Assembly: GCF_014851395.1 (NCBI RefSeq)
Contig: NW_024040596.1
Span: forward strand, 12,010,901 to 12,074,900
Length of the DNA stretch: 64,000 nt
Source: Micropterus salmoides
Lineage: Eukaryota > Chordata > Actinopteri > Centrarchiformes > Centrarchidae
Reading direction: 5' to 3'
Shown here: positions 26,929-38,067 of the stretch, piece by piece
Layout of the letters: the number at the start of each line of letters is the position of its first letter
Numbering within the stretch: the stretch's first letter is position 1
Translations under genes and position numbers: made by a program
Notes under the pieces: model-generated
The model's database searches: none
What the model was told of the DNA's origin: nothing
What the model saw: only the letters and a program-made list of their open reading frames with translations

Positions 26929-28767
26929 CATGGTCAAAATATGCAAGTTACCACATCCATGCCATCAGTCCAAATCGCACAGATCCCCTTTAGATACAGT
27001 AGTAGCTCCACAGCCACAGTAGCAGTAGAAGGGCAGGGCTTATGTGGTTCTGAAACTTGGTGAAACACAGGATATTACTGGCATGCCTCTGACAAAAACA
27101 GGATACAAGAATCAGCGGAAAATGTCTCTCCCCTATTGTTTTAGTATAAACACTGTTTGAAACTGCCCTTCTTTTAGAGCATTTTGCCTTGAATTCTCAA
27201 GTGTATAGTCACGCTTCATCTATTGGAAGTGCCACTGCTGATGCTCTTCCCCAATTGAAGCAACTTCTGTTCCTGGTTTTTGAACTGTTAGACTGATCCA
27301 GTAGAACGACAGGTGCATGTTTATGTTTACATAAATAGTACCTTGTGCCACATGTAGTAACTCCTGTAGTGTTCATATGTAAATCACTTGTCTTTGCTGT
27401 GGTGATACCAAAGATATTTGTGCATTTTCCATAATGCATGACTGTTAAAGCACTTTGTAAATTGTGCAGTTTCATGTTGCTAACTGTATTTTTGGCCCAC
27501 TGTTCTAAACAGCAGACCAACCTAAAACCCAAGGTGAGTTATCCTTAATGTTTTGTTATTTGTTTGGAACACATTAAAGCCACCCACCCACCCATGTGCT
27601 GCGCCAAACATACCTGCAGAATAAGCATTTCCCTATTGTCTGTTGTCATTCAAAGAGCCCTTGGCAGATGTATTGTTACAACAACCGCTGCATGACATTT
27701 TCCATCTCCTTTCCTTTTCATACGTAAACGACAAGTTCAGGCAGAGGAGCAAACCGGGCATGGCTGTACCTTTTTTAAATGGCAGAATTCAACTGAATGA
27801 CTGAAAGTCAAAAATAAAAAATGTGTAATGGTTATTGTATTAAAAAATATTAAAAAATATTTAACAAAATGTTCTTGGAGATGTGGATAAAATTTTGTTT
27901 TATGATAGACAGCTCTTTACAATTCTAACTGTTATTACTGCTGCTGTTTTAGTATTAAAACCACGGATCCATTTGTCTTCCTGTCATTATGCAGTTTAAC
28001 TTTTAATTTTAAGTATTTTTTAAAAGCCAAAAAAATAGTTGGCTAACATACATAAGTGATAAATGTTGATATATTGACAAACTCTGCTGTAGCTCTCAGA
28101 TTCTCAGACCTCAGCCATGTAGCATATAGTAATGTGACTGCCGAGCACATAACGTTCCCATATATTGTTCCATAGTTCTGTAGTACATCCTGTTAGTCAA
28201 TTTATCTCAATATCTGTGTATGTACACTGTATGTGTGTCAGTTCATGCAAACGTTTTACACCAGACAAATTTTTGTCCATGTTCTGCATTTCTTCTTGTT
28301 CTGCACATGCCTAACACAATTGTGCCTGCAGCCACCTTCACTTCCTTTGACTGACCCTAGCACATTCTCCCATTTTATTCGACTTGATTTCACTGACTCA
28401 TTCTCTTTTTTAAATTTATCTTGAGTCACGCCACTTATTACTTATGCCACTCCCTTGTTTTTTTGTTTAGCACTGGATTTACTGTGTACTATTTCATTTT
28501 TTTTGTGTTCTTAAGTTACTGACTCACACTTTACACCCCAACATCCCTTGCCCCACCATTTCTCTCTCTATTTTCACTCCAACATATCCTGCCATTATTA
28601 CTCTGGCTGAAGCCAGTTTTACAGTATACAATCCATATTGTCCAGTTTCTTTCTCATAATTTTAGTTTAAAAGTGCAAAAAACGTTACACCTCATTTAGA
28701 ATAAATTTAGAGGACTTTAGAAGCATAATATAACCATTAATATATATTTTGCCCCAGATTACCTAGC

Positions 28768-28812
<45 letters not shown>

Positions 28813-30116
28813 TATGTCTTGTCATTGAGCCTGGCTGCTTAATTGCCTTTCATTATTTCAACCAGAAAATGGCACCCAGTGGTGATACTAGAAAATTACT
28901 CTACTTATCTCCATAAATAGGTGTTACACCAACACATTTGTATGATAAGACATGCTGAAATTAATGTTTGTAGTTCAAATGGTACATTGGCATGGTTGAC
29001 TATGCATTTGCAGCTCATCTCATCTATTTTGTTTGTTTGTTTTCCTACAGGGGCCAGCTCCGGCTCTTTAGCAGGCATCGTGAGTGCAATTGCTGTGGCT
29101 GTAGTGGGAGCAGTCGTAGGATACTTCACTTATCAGAAGAAGAAACTGTGCTTCAAAAATAGACAGGGTATTTATCTTACTGACTAATTAACTAACCACA
29201 CAAAAAAATAATAACATGATACCTAACTGCTGAACACAAGGCTTGATATTTGACTGGACTTAAGCACTTAGACAATAAATTCATTTAGACCCTTGTTTCT
29301 TAAACATTAACCTGCAAGCCAAGAATCTGTTGTTTTTCTAGTGCCATTTGGTACCCAACTTAAGCCTGTATGGCTTGTTTAGGTCCATGCCTGGAAATGT
29401 TTAAAAGTCACTGGTCTGGACTAAGGAAGAGCAAAAGACTAACGTCATTCACTCAACTATCATCAACTCCCATCAGATCTTCAGAGCAGATCCCTTAAGA
29501 GTTATTGATGTCATACAGGACAGCGCAGTATATGGTTGACTTGGACAGCAGAATCCCAGCCTTTAATTAGGCTTCCAGCGTCTTCAGTAAGACATTGCTG
29601 TACCCAGGATCCAGTGCGAGCTCAGCAGTCTTTCTTTGAGACATAGCGGACTCAGCTTTATCCCTTAGAAAGTTTTATCGATTACAGTCAACTCACACAC
29701 ATCTTCCATACCAGTTCTACTAATTCAACATTTTCATTTATAGTCAACATGAACAATAGGCCATTAATCTTAATCAATTTAACGCAAATGTCAGACTCAG
29801 AATTAAAGACTAAACTGTGAATATTTATTTTAATAGCTAGTATGTATCAGTATTCTAAATTTGAATATGCATCACTTTCATTTATGTTATTTCCCTGCAA
29901 GTTTCTGAGACAGCTCAGTCAGTATTCATGAATATGAATGATTCTCCCACAGCAGTGGAGAGTAAGTATTATAAATTGCAACATAGCTGCCTGGAGCTGC
30001 TCCATTGACAATAAATGGGAAGGATCGACTGCACAGACACGAGTAGTTTTGAGAACACCAGGAAAAAATGCAACAAATTTTCTTGGTGGTGATAATAAGC
30101 AATTAGTGCTGGAAAA

Positions 30117-30160
<44 letters not shown>

Positions 30161-30511
30161 CATCCTCAGAAACTTGCCCAGGGTGTTTTCACTGTCAAAC
30201 TTTATTCATTGTCAGTTACCTAAATGCTTGTGAAATTGCGATGACTTGTCTGCTTCATTTTGTCTTTCTGCGTCTTTTTTGCTTCGTCTGACTTTGTCAA
30301 TCTCTGTGATTAGAACAAGATCCAGAAGCTGCCCGCAAAGCTGATCCAGAGGCTCAGTCCAATCCGCAGGGTAGGGCACGCACACACACCCACACAAAGT
30401 GCATTTTAAGAAGATACAAACACACAGATCAAAAACATACTGTACAGAAATGTTTTACAGTGTATTTCCCCCCTTTTTGCAGTCCTTAGCAACCTGCTGA
30501 ACTCCTCCTAG
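14191..30511 (+). CDS. cd99: CD99-type membrane glycoprotein (about 13 coding exons)
   Basis: Type I surface sialomucin-like protein; CD99 relatives act in cell adhesion and leukocyte transmigration. Coding exons: 14191-14254, 20505-20617, 21317-21620, 22166-22218, 22341-22446, 22887-22916, 25347-25427, 26835-26861, 27513-27533, 29051-29167, 29953-29961 (9-nt microexon, uncertain), 30314-30370, 30483-30511. With the microexon this gives 336 residues. Residues 1-21 form a signal peptide (LWILLLGSLLAAGAKAQ). Residues 22-266 are an acidic Glu/Asp/Thr/Pro-rich ectodomain with a decapeptide repeat. The transmembrane helix is at about 273-294, then YQKKKLCFK, diagnostic of CD99. The tail is short (SNLLNSS end). 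Exons from 22887 on are phase 1-1, so several could be skipped without breaking the frame. It is longer than human CD99 (185 aa) because of the ectodomain. The juxtamembrane motif and the nearby arylsulfatase favour cd99 over cd99l2. Small ectodomain exons are called from frame and splice sites and are less certain than the first and transmembrane exons. Confidence 0.85.
15581..15617. repeat. (TG)n microsatellite, cd99 intron 1
   Basis: Uninterrupted TG dinucleotide run. A second run follows at about 15776-15801. Confidence 0.9.
17284..17889. mobile_element. Non-autonomous inverted-repeat element, cd99 intron 1
   Basis: The left end (GGAATAGTTTGGCTTTTCGG) and the right end (reverse complement GAATAGTTTAAATTTTGGGA) form imperfect terminal inverted repeats of about 65 bases, including AGTTAGAT near the inner edge on both arms. 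ATTTA flanks both sides (17279-17283 and 17890-17894), a possible short target duplication. The interior contains phrases such as GCTAGCTCGGCTCTGTCC and no long reading frame. A related but degraded copy appears at about 48880-49310. Confidence 0.55.
18671..18700. repeat. (TG)n microsatellite, cd99 intron 1
   Basis: TG dinucleotide run followed by a CA/GA-rich stretch; the open frames on both strands here are products of the repeat. Confidence 0.85.
21413..21601 (+). repeat. cd99: 30-bp minisatellite encoding a decapeptide repeat in cd99 exon 3
   Basis: Six successive 30-nt units translate to TPADGDTEPV, TPADGDAQPI, TPAVEGSDPV, TPADGDAEPT, TPAVEGSDPV and TLDDGGTDQV, followed by a partial TPA. 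This corresponds to about residues 92-151 of the predicted protein. The two unit types (ADGD and AVEGSD) partly alternate, which suggests expansion by two-unit steps. The units are rich in Thr and Pro, fitting an O-glycosylated extended stalk. The antisense open frame of 173 residues across this region is a by-product of the repeat. Confidence 0.9.
24640..25270 (+). repeat. Intragenic duplication in cd99, copy 1
   Basis: This block is an older duplicate of sequence further downstream in the same gene. The part after the dead exon (TTGATTTTATCATT, then AACCTAAC and AGGGAT) reappears at 25443-25500. The later part (CATTCTCTTTTTCAAATTT, CACCCCAACATCCCTT, ATATCCTGCCATTATTA) reappears at about 28330-28620 in the same order. 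The copies look diverged but continuous over several hundred bases. Confidence 0.75.
24656..24711 (+). pseudogene. Probable dead duplicate exon of cd99
   Basis: After an acceptor (TTTTTTCATATACAG) the in-frame translation is FNLGDALDGGTAVAKIAA, which closely matches the CD99 ectodomain motif F-[DN]-L-x-D-A-L. The upstream intron end (GATATCTAATTCTTTTTTCA) matches that of the real exon at 25347 (GATATCTAATTATTTTTTCA), and the downstream sequence matches as well. At the place where the 25347 exon has the donor GTAAGT, this copy has GTTTTG, so normal splicing is probably lost. An internal G/GTGATG could define a 12-nt phase 1-1 microexon (24656-24667), but that is speculative. Confidence 0.6.
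26874..26927. repeat. (TG)n microsatellite just after the cd99 exon 8 donor
   Basis: The run begins about 12 bases after the GTAAGG donor at 26862. UG repeats near donors can bind CELF or TDP-43 type proteins and influence splicing; that role is inference. Confidence 0.9.
28240..28700 (+). repeat. Intragenic duplication in cd99, copy 2 (distal part)
   Basis: It matches 24790-25270 collinearly. Shared phrases include CATTCTCCCATTTTATTC versus CGTTCTCCCATTTTATTC, GACTCATTCTCTTTTT, TTTACACCCCAACATCCCTT and TATCCTGCCATTATTA. Copy 2 is separated from its own proximal part (25443-25500) by about 2.7 kb containing cd99 exons 8 and 9. No exon-like sequence is retained in copy 2. Confidence 0.75.
28769..28811. 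repeat. (CA)n microsatellite, cd99 intron 9
   Basis: Uninterrupted CA dinucleotide run about 240 bases upstream of the transmembrane exon. Confidence 0.9.
29051..29167 (+). CDS. cd99: cd99 transmembrane/juxtamembrane exon
   Basis: This single exon encodes the extracellular edge (ASSGSL), a 22-residue Ala/Val/Gly helix and the cytoplasmic anchor YQKKKLCFKNRQ. The combination Tyr-Gln-Lys3-Leu-Cys-Phe-Lys is the most conserved part of CD99 across vertebrates and is the strongest evidence for the gene's identity. The exon is phase 1-1 with acceptor TTTCCTACAG and donor GTATTT. Confidence 0.92.
30122..30159. repeat. (TA)n microsatellite, cd99 intron 11
   Basis: Pure AT/TA run between the candidate microexon and the penultimate coding exon. 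Confidence 0.9.
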
Positions 30512-30620
30512 ACCAGCAATGATCACATGACTGTCTGAACCAACTACAGGCAAGAAAAGTGGCAATCTCACTGTCAGGCTCTATGTTCTGTAGAGCTAAA
30601 TTACTGTGAGGCCCCAGACC

Positions 30621-30671
<51 letters not shown>

Positions 30672-31152
30672 GGCGAAATGAGTTGGCTAAGAAAAAGAAA
30701 GTAAATAGATGTGCATGTTAGAGGTTTTATGATTGTTAAGATGATTGGTTAGACTTTCTTCTTTGAACCAAATCCTACAACTAGACAAGTGGACATTAAA
30801 GAGATTAAATCTCAAATTAAGTGTGACACTGAGAAGGCTATCGAGTTCTAGTAATTCAGTATGGATATAAACCAGTGACAGATATTGGTGTTGTAAACGT
30901 TTAACTTTGTACTGAATTCTTACAAGTGGATTTTTTTTTAATTGTCTGAAAAATCCACTAGTAAGCAGTCACTTAAGTAAAATATATTTTTCTTTTTCAG
31001 TGTAAATGTGTGCAGTATAAAGGCAGGATAAATGGATAACAGGGGCTACAATAACTACCACAGTGATTTCTGGATTCTGGCTAGGAAAACAGTATAGGAT
31101 TCTAGGGATGCTGTTACATGGTCCAATGTGTGTTGAGTGGGCCATTGATGTC

Positions 31153-31203
<51 letters not shown>

Positions 31204-34096
31204 GTGTTTTTTTTGACTGGTGAAGGGGCTTTGTTTTAAATCATGTTGGGTGACTTCCATTCTTCTTTGTTCAATAAATGAACTGAGAGTGAAATTTTCA
31301 ATTAAACACCAAAAACAAACAAACAAACAAATGAAACAAACCCACTGCACATTGATTCAAGTATTCAAAAGATGTCAAATTATGTGACAATATTATCCCT
31401 TCACTTTTGAATGCATATATTTTCAAATTTACTGAGTGGTGATTTGATTTGAAGTGAAGTCCAGCCCAACCCTGTTTCTGTCAACAGATGAATTTTCACT
31501 TGACATGGACATACTTCAAAAGCGGTCATGTAGTATTGTATTAGACATTGTTCTGATGTAGTACGTGTCAGTCTAGTTGTGATGCAGTAAATTCTCCTCT
31601 ATAGTGCCTTTCACTGACACAGCCTGGCTTGGCCAATCTACAGACACACAGGGAAGAGAGCTGAGACATAAAAAGTGAAAACAGGCAAAATAGTCGATGA
31701 ATGTATCACAATAAAGACAATTGAGGAATGTATGATCTTAGTTGATCCATAAATTATCATTTTGTGTATATGAAACTGTTACATTATTGTACATTATTCC
31801 AACTGCTACTGTATATCTGTTCACCGTGGGCCAGTTTGCTTTTAACAGCCTACATTAATTTCAGCTTTAAAACTCTCATTGTGTGTCTTTTTATTTGAGT
31901 AAGCCAGTTGCTGTCACAGTGTTTCTTTGTATTGTTCATATTTCCATGTTACAAACACCATTCACCTGTGATTTTTATAGGAATTTTACATTTAGCAGTG
32001 TTGCCTCAGAGCAGACACAGGTAGTCTTTAGTCAACTTGTTTGCTGTGGTATTTTGTGATATTATTGTGAAATGCCTCAGAAGCAGCGGTACTGCGTATA
32101 AAAAGCCCAACTGTTGTTTGTGTTTGTTTTTTGCCTACTATAGCACAAAAAATATTAACTTCTGAATGTCTTTTTGTTGCCTTGCAGTTTTGTATTTGCT
32201 CTGCTCCCTTTAAACTTTGATAATAGGGTTGTAGAGGTTGCATAGTGCTGCAGTTCATGTAATGTGTGTTACTTGTAAAGCACCATATAGCTGCAATACA
32301 GGACAGAGACTGTTGCTAACAGCCTAGCCTCAAGCTGAGAAATATAAATAGTCTGTGATGTCACATATCGATTAATCCTACTGTATAAAGTGTGGGCTGG
32401 ACGCCAGGTCAAAAGCTCTCTTTGAAATGCCTTTTTAATCCTGTGATCTGTGATAGACTGATTTTCTCTTGACACATTGGAACTAAGTGGATAGTGTGTG
32501 TCTGTAATCAATGGCATGGCGTGATAATGCACAAAATACCCGTTAAATAATAGTACAAGCTTTCGGATGTAGCCACTAATGCCTTTAAAACAAAACATCC
32601 TCCTTTTAACGCAGTATTCGCCCCTTTCAAGAGCACTCTGCTGTCCTGCAGTGCACATTCTGAAACCTTACTGGGACTGATTTGATGTAAAGGAGACTGA
32701 AACAACAATAAATCTCTAAAACTGGAACAAGGACTGCTTGTGTATTGAGCATTAAGGTTCACTCTACATTTAGTCCAAAGCAGTCAGATTCCTTGTGAAC
32801 GAAAACGAATGGAGAACAGCATCCAGAACAGAATGTAAACCAAGGAAATCTTAGACTTTCTGGGTCCTGAAGTGCACTTCCCAGATAATGCTAAGGCATC
32901 AATCATGGCGCTGAACAGTCCTGCCTTATACCATCTCTTGAATATTCCAGAGAGGAAAACAAAGAACAATGTCATCATCAGAAAGAGAGATTAAAAACAA
33001 GCAGAGATGTTTTGCAGGTGATTTTAAGAACACAATCTCTATGGGAGAAGCACTTTCCTATCCTGTATACATCTTGATTCATTAAACAAATTAAGAAAAT
33101 TAATTTTTGATTTAGATTAGTGACTCTTCCTTTTTTTATTTAAATATTCTGTGTTTTTATTTTGTGTAGGAACTGTCTTCTTCATTTTTGTCATCTGGCA
33201 CTTGTGGTGTTGTTCTGGAATTGTGTAAATAATGTTTGAGTCAATTAAACCGTTTTCGTGGGAGTTGTTTTTTTTATTTCCCTGCCAAATATATTTGTCT
33301 TTTGTGTGTGTGTATGTGTGAGTGCGTGTTTCTTACTGTGATATGACAAATCAAATTACCTTATTTAACTTATTCAAATGTTAAAAAAACTTAGAACAGG
33401 AGGTGGTACATAAATTATTTTTTCATTGAACACCTTTATATAAACGTGTGTACAGCTGCGTGTGCCTGTATCTCTCTCTCTCTCTCTGTTTGTGACTTTC
33501 TTTAATGCCTACAAGCTGCTGGAAAGAAAAAAAAAACAAACAGGCATCCTAAGACATGACCTGAAATGCTCGATATGTCAGGAATTTATAACAAGGAAAT
33601 TCACAGTTGTGTGAATGATTAATGGTGACAGGCCCATAAAGACACACCTAAGGCCCTCAAAAGTAAAATGTGGGAACACAAAATTCCTGTACATATGCCT
33701 GTATTCATTTCATACCCACCAGTCATCACGCCCACATCAACTGTGAATCATCGAATAAAATTCAGCACTGCAATCAGCTATGACAACTTGATATTGACTC
33801 AGAGTTAATTTGAATCAAGCCAATCTGGCTAACTTGTCTTTCATGGTTGAAATAATTAAACTCAGCTTTGTTGGTGTCTGTGAGATAAACTCATATTCAT
33901 AAAAATACCAGAGGTGTAAGATGCATTTAGATAATTTTCCCAAGTGTATTGTAATACTACATTACAAGTAAAAGGGATATAGAATCGTGTCACGTTGTGG
34001 ACTTACTGTGACAGCTGCAGTTTAATGTCGTAGCAGGTCTAAGTGGCATCTATGTCAACCTACTATTCTTGTACTATTGGTTGTTTAATTAAGCCA
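30512..34096. other. cd99 3' UTR and downstream spacer
   Basis: No coding exon is visible. The cd99 3' UTR begins at 30512. AATAAA-type signals occur at several points (about 31273, 31711 and 32707), so the UTR may be long or alternatively ended; sequence alone cannot choose. (TG)n tracts lie at 30622-30663 and 31155-31198. All open frames here are short and unconserved. Confidence 0.55.
30622..30663. repeat. (TG)n microsatellite, cd99 3' region
   Basis: Uninterrupted TG run about 110 bases after the cd99 stop codon, so probably inside the 3' UTR. A similar run is at 31155-31198. Confidence 0.9.
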
Positions 34097-34393
34097 GTGG
34101 TCCCCTACCTGGGGGTCAGGAAACCTGTCTGGGTCACAAGATAAATCTGAAGGGTCACAAGAAGATGGACAAGAAAGAAGAAGACCAAAATGTTAAAGTA
34201 ATATAAAGTTGTGTTCATTTTTCTGGCTCTTTTTTCTTGGAGAGTTTTAAATTGTCAGAACTCTAAAAAATATTAAAAAGACCCACTATGAGAAGGAAAC
34301 ATGATTCTTTGGTTAAACTGCCCACAACTCACAGACAACATGTGATGGGAGGCCATCAGTACCAAAATTGGCAAAAGGGTTGGGAGTCAGTGG
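34097..34393. mobile_element. Short non-autonomous DNA element (CAGTGGTCCCC ends)
   Basis: The left end CCAGTGGTCCCCTACCTGGG is roughly mirrored by GGGTTGGGAGTCAGTGG at the right. The interior contains the phrase GGGTCACAAGATAAATCTGA, typical of a common fish repeat. A partial copy of the same end (GTTGGGAACCACTG) occurs at about 37881-37896. There is no reading frame. Confidence 0.5.
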
Positions 34394-34521
34394 TGTAAAC
34401 TACAGTAATGAGCAATTTATCATAAGTCTTGATCGCAAAATAACATTTAGTGGAGTAATCTCCCTTTAAAATGTGGTGGAGGGAAGTACACTACAAATTC
34501 ATGCAAATTGTGCTTCGGTAA

Positions 34522-36728
34522 AGTAGGAGACACTGTGTATGGTTGTAACACTTTTTGCTTCAACAACTATAACACTAGAGTTCACAATTTTATACAAAGT
34601 ACCCACATTTGATCACTACAATCCTCTACAAGAATATCACAGACCTTGTGAGTTGATGTCAAATGCAACGTGTTCCCTTGTTACAACCTACCCCAATACC
34701 AGGGTAGGTTGTAACACATGCTGGGGGTAAGTTATAACAATCAGACAAAAGAAGCAAAAATAGATGCCACACTATATGATATGCTTCAAAAACAGGTAGT
34801 GATACAAAAGAACAATGTTTCTCACTGTAAAAGACTGTCTGATGACTTGCGTGTATGTACAGTATGTGTATATAAATGTATCTATAGAATAAACTTACTG
34901 AACAATGTACTTAATAAATACTATTACAATGTACTTAATTAAATAACATTTTTGTACATCCTTAGGTCTAACAAAAATCTGGTGTGTGCTTGAGTGTGTC
35001 AATGTGTGTATATTCTTAATCAATGTCACAGTCAGTGCTTAAAGTGGGCTGGTACTCACCGGTATGTAGTCCAAGCACTTCTATATTTTACTCTTTGGCG
35101 TACCGAGACCTTTTCATGCGCACTGGAATTTCTGACATGCCCATATGCTTCTCTGGCATCTCCACCGGCGGAGATGGAGTATAGAAAAGATAGAGTGCCG
35201 ATACACACGCCAACATGTGAACAACGTGAATGGGAAGTACAGGTCACAGTGCTGACAAATGAATGTTGGTAACCCTGGAGTCAGCCTTGGTGGGCCCAGA
35301 CTGCAAAGATCACTCTGTAAAATATTAAAATCAAGTAAATCCCTAGTTGTATGTATAGCACTGTTTAAAGAAGTGTTACAGTGCTTTCAGACCAAAAGCG
35401 AAGCGAGCGTTCAGGGCGGTGAGTTTACATACAAAGTCAATGCAAAGACGCGTAGAGCCGCGATAGCCAATCAGCGTTGAAATTGTCCCTACGTCACCGA
35501 CGGCTTCAGAGCGTTGTGTGGAGAGGGCCTGGAAGAGCGGGCTAATGAAAATCTGATGGCCGACTGAGAGCTGCTAAACTTGGGGGAGAGGAGCAGGGAG
35601 CAGCGTTCCAGGTTTTGGACAAATAAACACCCGTAGTCGGACTGGATTCTGCTCCGACAACTACGCCGTTTTCTCACGGGAGGAGCTCGGAGTACACTGC
35701 TTTTAATAAATTAGCTTTTTACTTCAGTTTTTGGGATTACAACGTTGATTTATCTTCACTCAAGCTTCTCAGCAGCTAGTTTCCATGCACATCCGGTTCC
35801 AGTGTTGTTGTTAGTGTCGTTAACTCTGTTGGACTACTACTTCATATTTATATAAAAACCAGAAAAGCTGGACATTACTTGGAGAAAAGGAAGCGAGGAG
35901 TTTGAACTTCCTGGTGAGTTCAGAAAACATGTCTGTAACTTTATTCCAGCTATTGTTGTACTTTACTGTACTTTACTGTACTTTACTTTAAGTTAGCATA
36001 GAATAGCCCTGATTGATCTATTCAGAAAACAAACATTTTAGTTGTTGTCCTGCTGTCTTGCTGACAGACCTGACAAAGCATGAATTCATATGTTTAACAA
36101 GTCTGCATCATGTTGTAGTTATTTCGGCATCAGTTTGATCCGTTTATTGCTATTTAAACACAGCAAAATGTTTACTTTGGGTTAATACAGCTGTAGTAAT
36201 GCCAAGTTGTGTTTATTCGCATTATCGCGTGTGAACACTCAGTAGTTAAAATTGCCTTCTCGCGTTGTGTGTGAACACTTGCAGCGAATGTACTCACGCG
36301 AGGAAAGCGTCGCGAGGAGAAAATTCACGTTTGGTCTGCATGCCGCATTACAACTCACCCCACTCCTGTCAGACAATGTTAGCTAGCTGTATTACCATAG
36401 TGGGTTGAAATTAAAAAGGAAAAAAATGCATCACATGTTGCCTAAGAAACTACTTTTCAATCTAAGTCAAACAATTTTATCTGCAATAGTATAGATACCA
36501 AACAAAATATCGTCATGGTCAAAGAATCCACTTTCTGACATCAAAATAAGTTTTTTCTCTATATATTCTGAATGTACCTGTTTCCAAACTTGATAACCAC
36601 CATGCCTGATTGGGGAGGAGGTAGGAAAATACTCAAATAATCACCTAACTCCTATCTTATCTCTAATTGGTGGAACTGGTGTTGTTACAACTCTCCCCAT
36701 GTTACAACCATACCCGGTCTCCCCTACT
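34522..36728. mobile_element. Terminal-inverted-repeat element interrupted by a second transposon
   Basis: The left end AGTAGGAGACACTGTGTATG, then GTTGTAACA, and the right end (reverse complement AGTAGGGGAGACCGGGTATG, then GTTGTAACA) form imperfect inverted repeats of about 29 bases. GTTGTAACA motifs recur inside near both ends. The flanks TTCGGTAAA and TTGAGTAAA agree at 7 of 9 positions and may be a worn target duplication if the end is trimmed by one base. The middle is occupied by the separate element 35379-36347. The element seems non-autonomous. Confidence 0.6.
35379..36347. mobile_element. PIF/Harbinger-like non-autonomous element (nested)
   Basis: The ends CAGTGCTTTCAGACCAAA and (reverse complement) TGCGGCATGCAGACCAAA match at 12 of 18 positions, with a perfect AGACCAAA core. 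TTA lies directly outside both ends (35376-35378 and 36348-36350), the 3-bp target duplication characteristic of PIF/Harbinger. CG-rich subterminal sequence (AAGCGAAGCGAGCG on the left, CTCACGCGAGGAAAGCG on the right) is also usual for such fish elements. No transposase frame is recognisable in the 969 bases. Confidence 0.65.
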
Positions 36729-38034
36729 TGAGTAAATGAGCTGTTACTTTTTACACATGTAAAAATCCTTTGACTGAATCCTTGAACATTTAATAAAACA
36801 CACAACTTCAAATGCAGCCAGTAAATATGGATGTAATATAATACAGCAGGATAGCTGAAGAGGGCATGTTTAACCTTTTGAAAGCAGACGGTGCTCTGGG
36901 CGATGATAATGATTGAAACATTTTTTTTTCCGCCGTTTTAACTCCGAAACCCGCCGATGTTGTTGCTCCGAGTCTAAGCGGGCGCCATCTTGATTATTGC
37001 GCAATACCTGCAAGCTGCCTGCCTGCAGCATACAGTGTTTTTTGACATTTTGTGGCCGATCCGTTGGAGATATATAGACATGCATATCAAATGAAAGGTC
37101 TGCTCAAGCTCATCACTGTGGGATGCTCCTTTCTAAATCTACAGGCCTGTAAAGCATGGGAGTGCTTTTGGTGACAGGAATGTTGATGAATACTCCTGTT
37201 TTTATCAATATTTCAATGTTTTGTCATTTGGAAATAGGTTGTATGGACTGAAAAAGTGTTTTAAAGATATCTATCAATAAAAGTCAGCATTTTAACAATA
37301 AATATTGCCAAAATATGGAAATTCACCTGGTATATTTGAAAATGTTGTATGATAACTGTTGTATTTTAGTTTATTTTCATCAGATTTACAGTTACAATTG
37401 CATTCTAGGTGTATTAGAAGATATTCAGTTGCATTAAAAGCTAACTCAGGATGGTTTATTGCATCAAAATATAGCTTTTTTTTACCAGGCGAGGCTATAA
37501 ATTTCAGATTTTTTATTTATTGCATCTCCATGTAGTCTGTAAAAGTAAAATAAATATATTAATACACAATGGATTCATATTCCTTAGCTTCTGACTTTTC
37601 AAAGGAGACCAGAATTATGATTCTAGGCCAAATGGTTGAGGAGTTATTCCTGATAAATTTTGGGTTTGTAATTTTAGGCGTTTTTTCTGGAAAAAGGGGT
37701 CTGTTTTCATCAGGTTTAAATACATGCTTCTATCCATCAGCATCATCATGAGTTCCCCTAAAGAGCAGTTTTTCCTTCTCAGATTCTTTTGTTCAAAGTT
37801 TTTAATGTACCAAAGAGGTTTAAGTCAAGTCATCTCTATTATCTACCTATTTAATCATTTGAGAGGTGCTGATCTCCCAAGTTGGGAACCACTGTTGAAA
37901 GGCATAACGTTTCGTGCGCATTTACTCCACACATTAAGGTGAATGTGGTTGTGCGCTCACAAGCCAGTCAGTACAGTAGAGTCAGGGAGGCGGGTCCAGT
38001 GGCTGAAGCAGCAACAAGGAAACGTGTAACATTC
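36729..38034. other. Arylsulfatase 5' flank
   Basis: I see no exon. It is AT-rich at about 37140-37560. A partial repeat end (GTTGGGAACCACTG) lies at 37881-37896. The last 100 bases before 38034 become more GC-balanced and include GGGAGGCGGGTC, compatible with a promoter or 5' UTR, but no TATA box is evident. Confidence 0.45.
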
Positions 38035-38067
38035 ATGTGGATGAATCAGTGTATTGTGCAGACATGA
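38035..38067 (+). promoter_or_regulatory. Upstream ORF overlapping the arylsulfatase start codon
   Basis: A 10-codon frame (MWMNQCIVQT) with in-frame ATGs at 38035 and 38041 ends in TGA at 38065-38067. This stop overlaps the main ATG at 38064-38066 as ATGA. If the transcript begins upstream, this is a termination-reinitiation arrangement that would lower or regulate translation of the main frame. The transcription start is unknown, so relevance is inferred. Confidence 0.45.
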
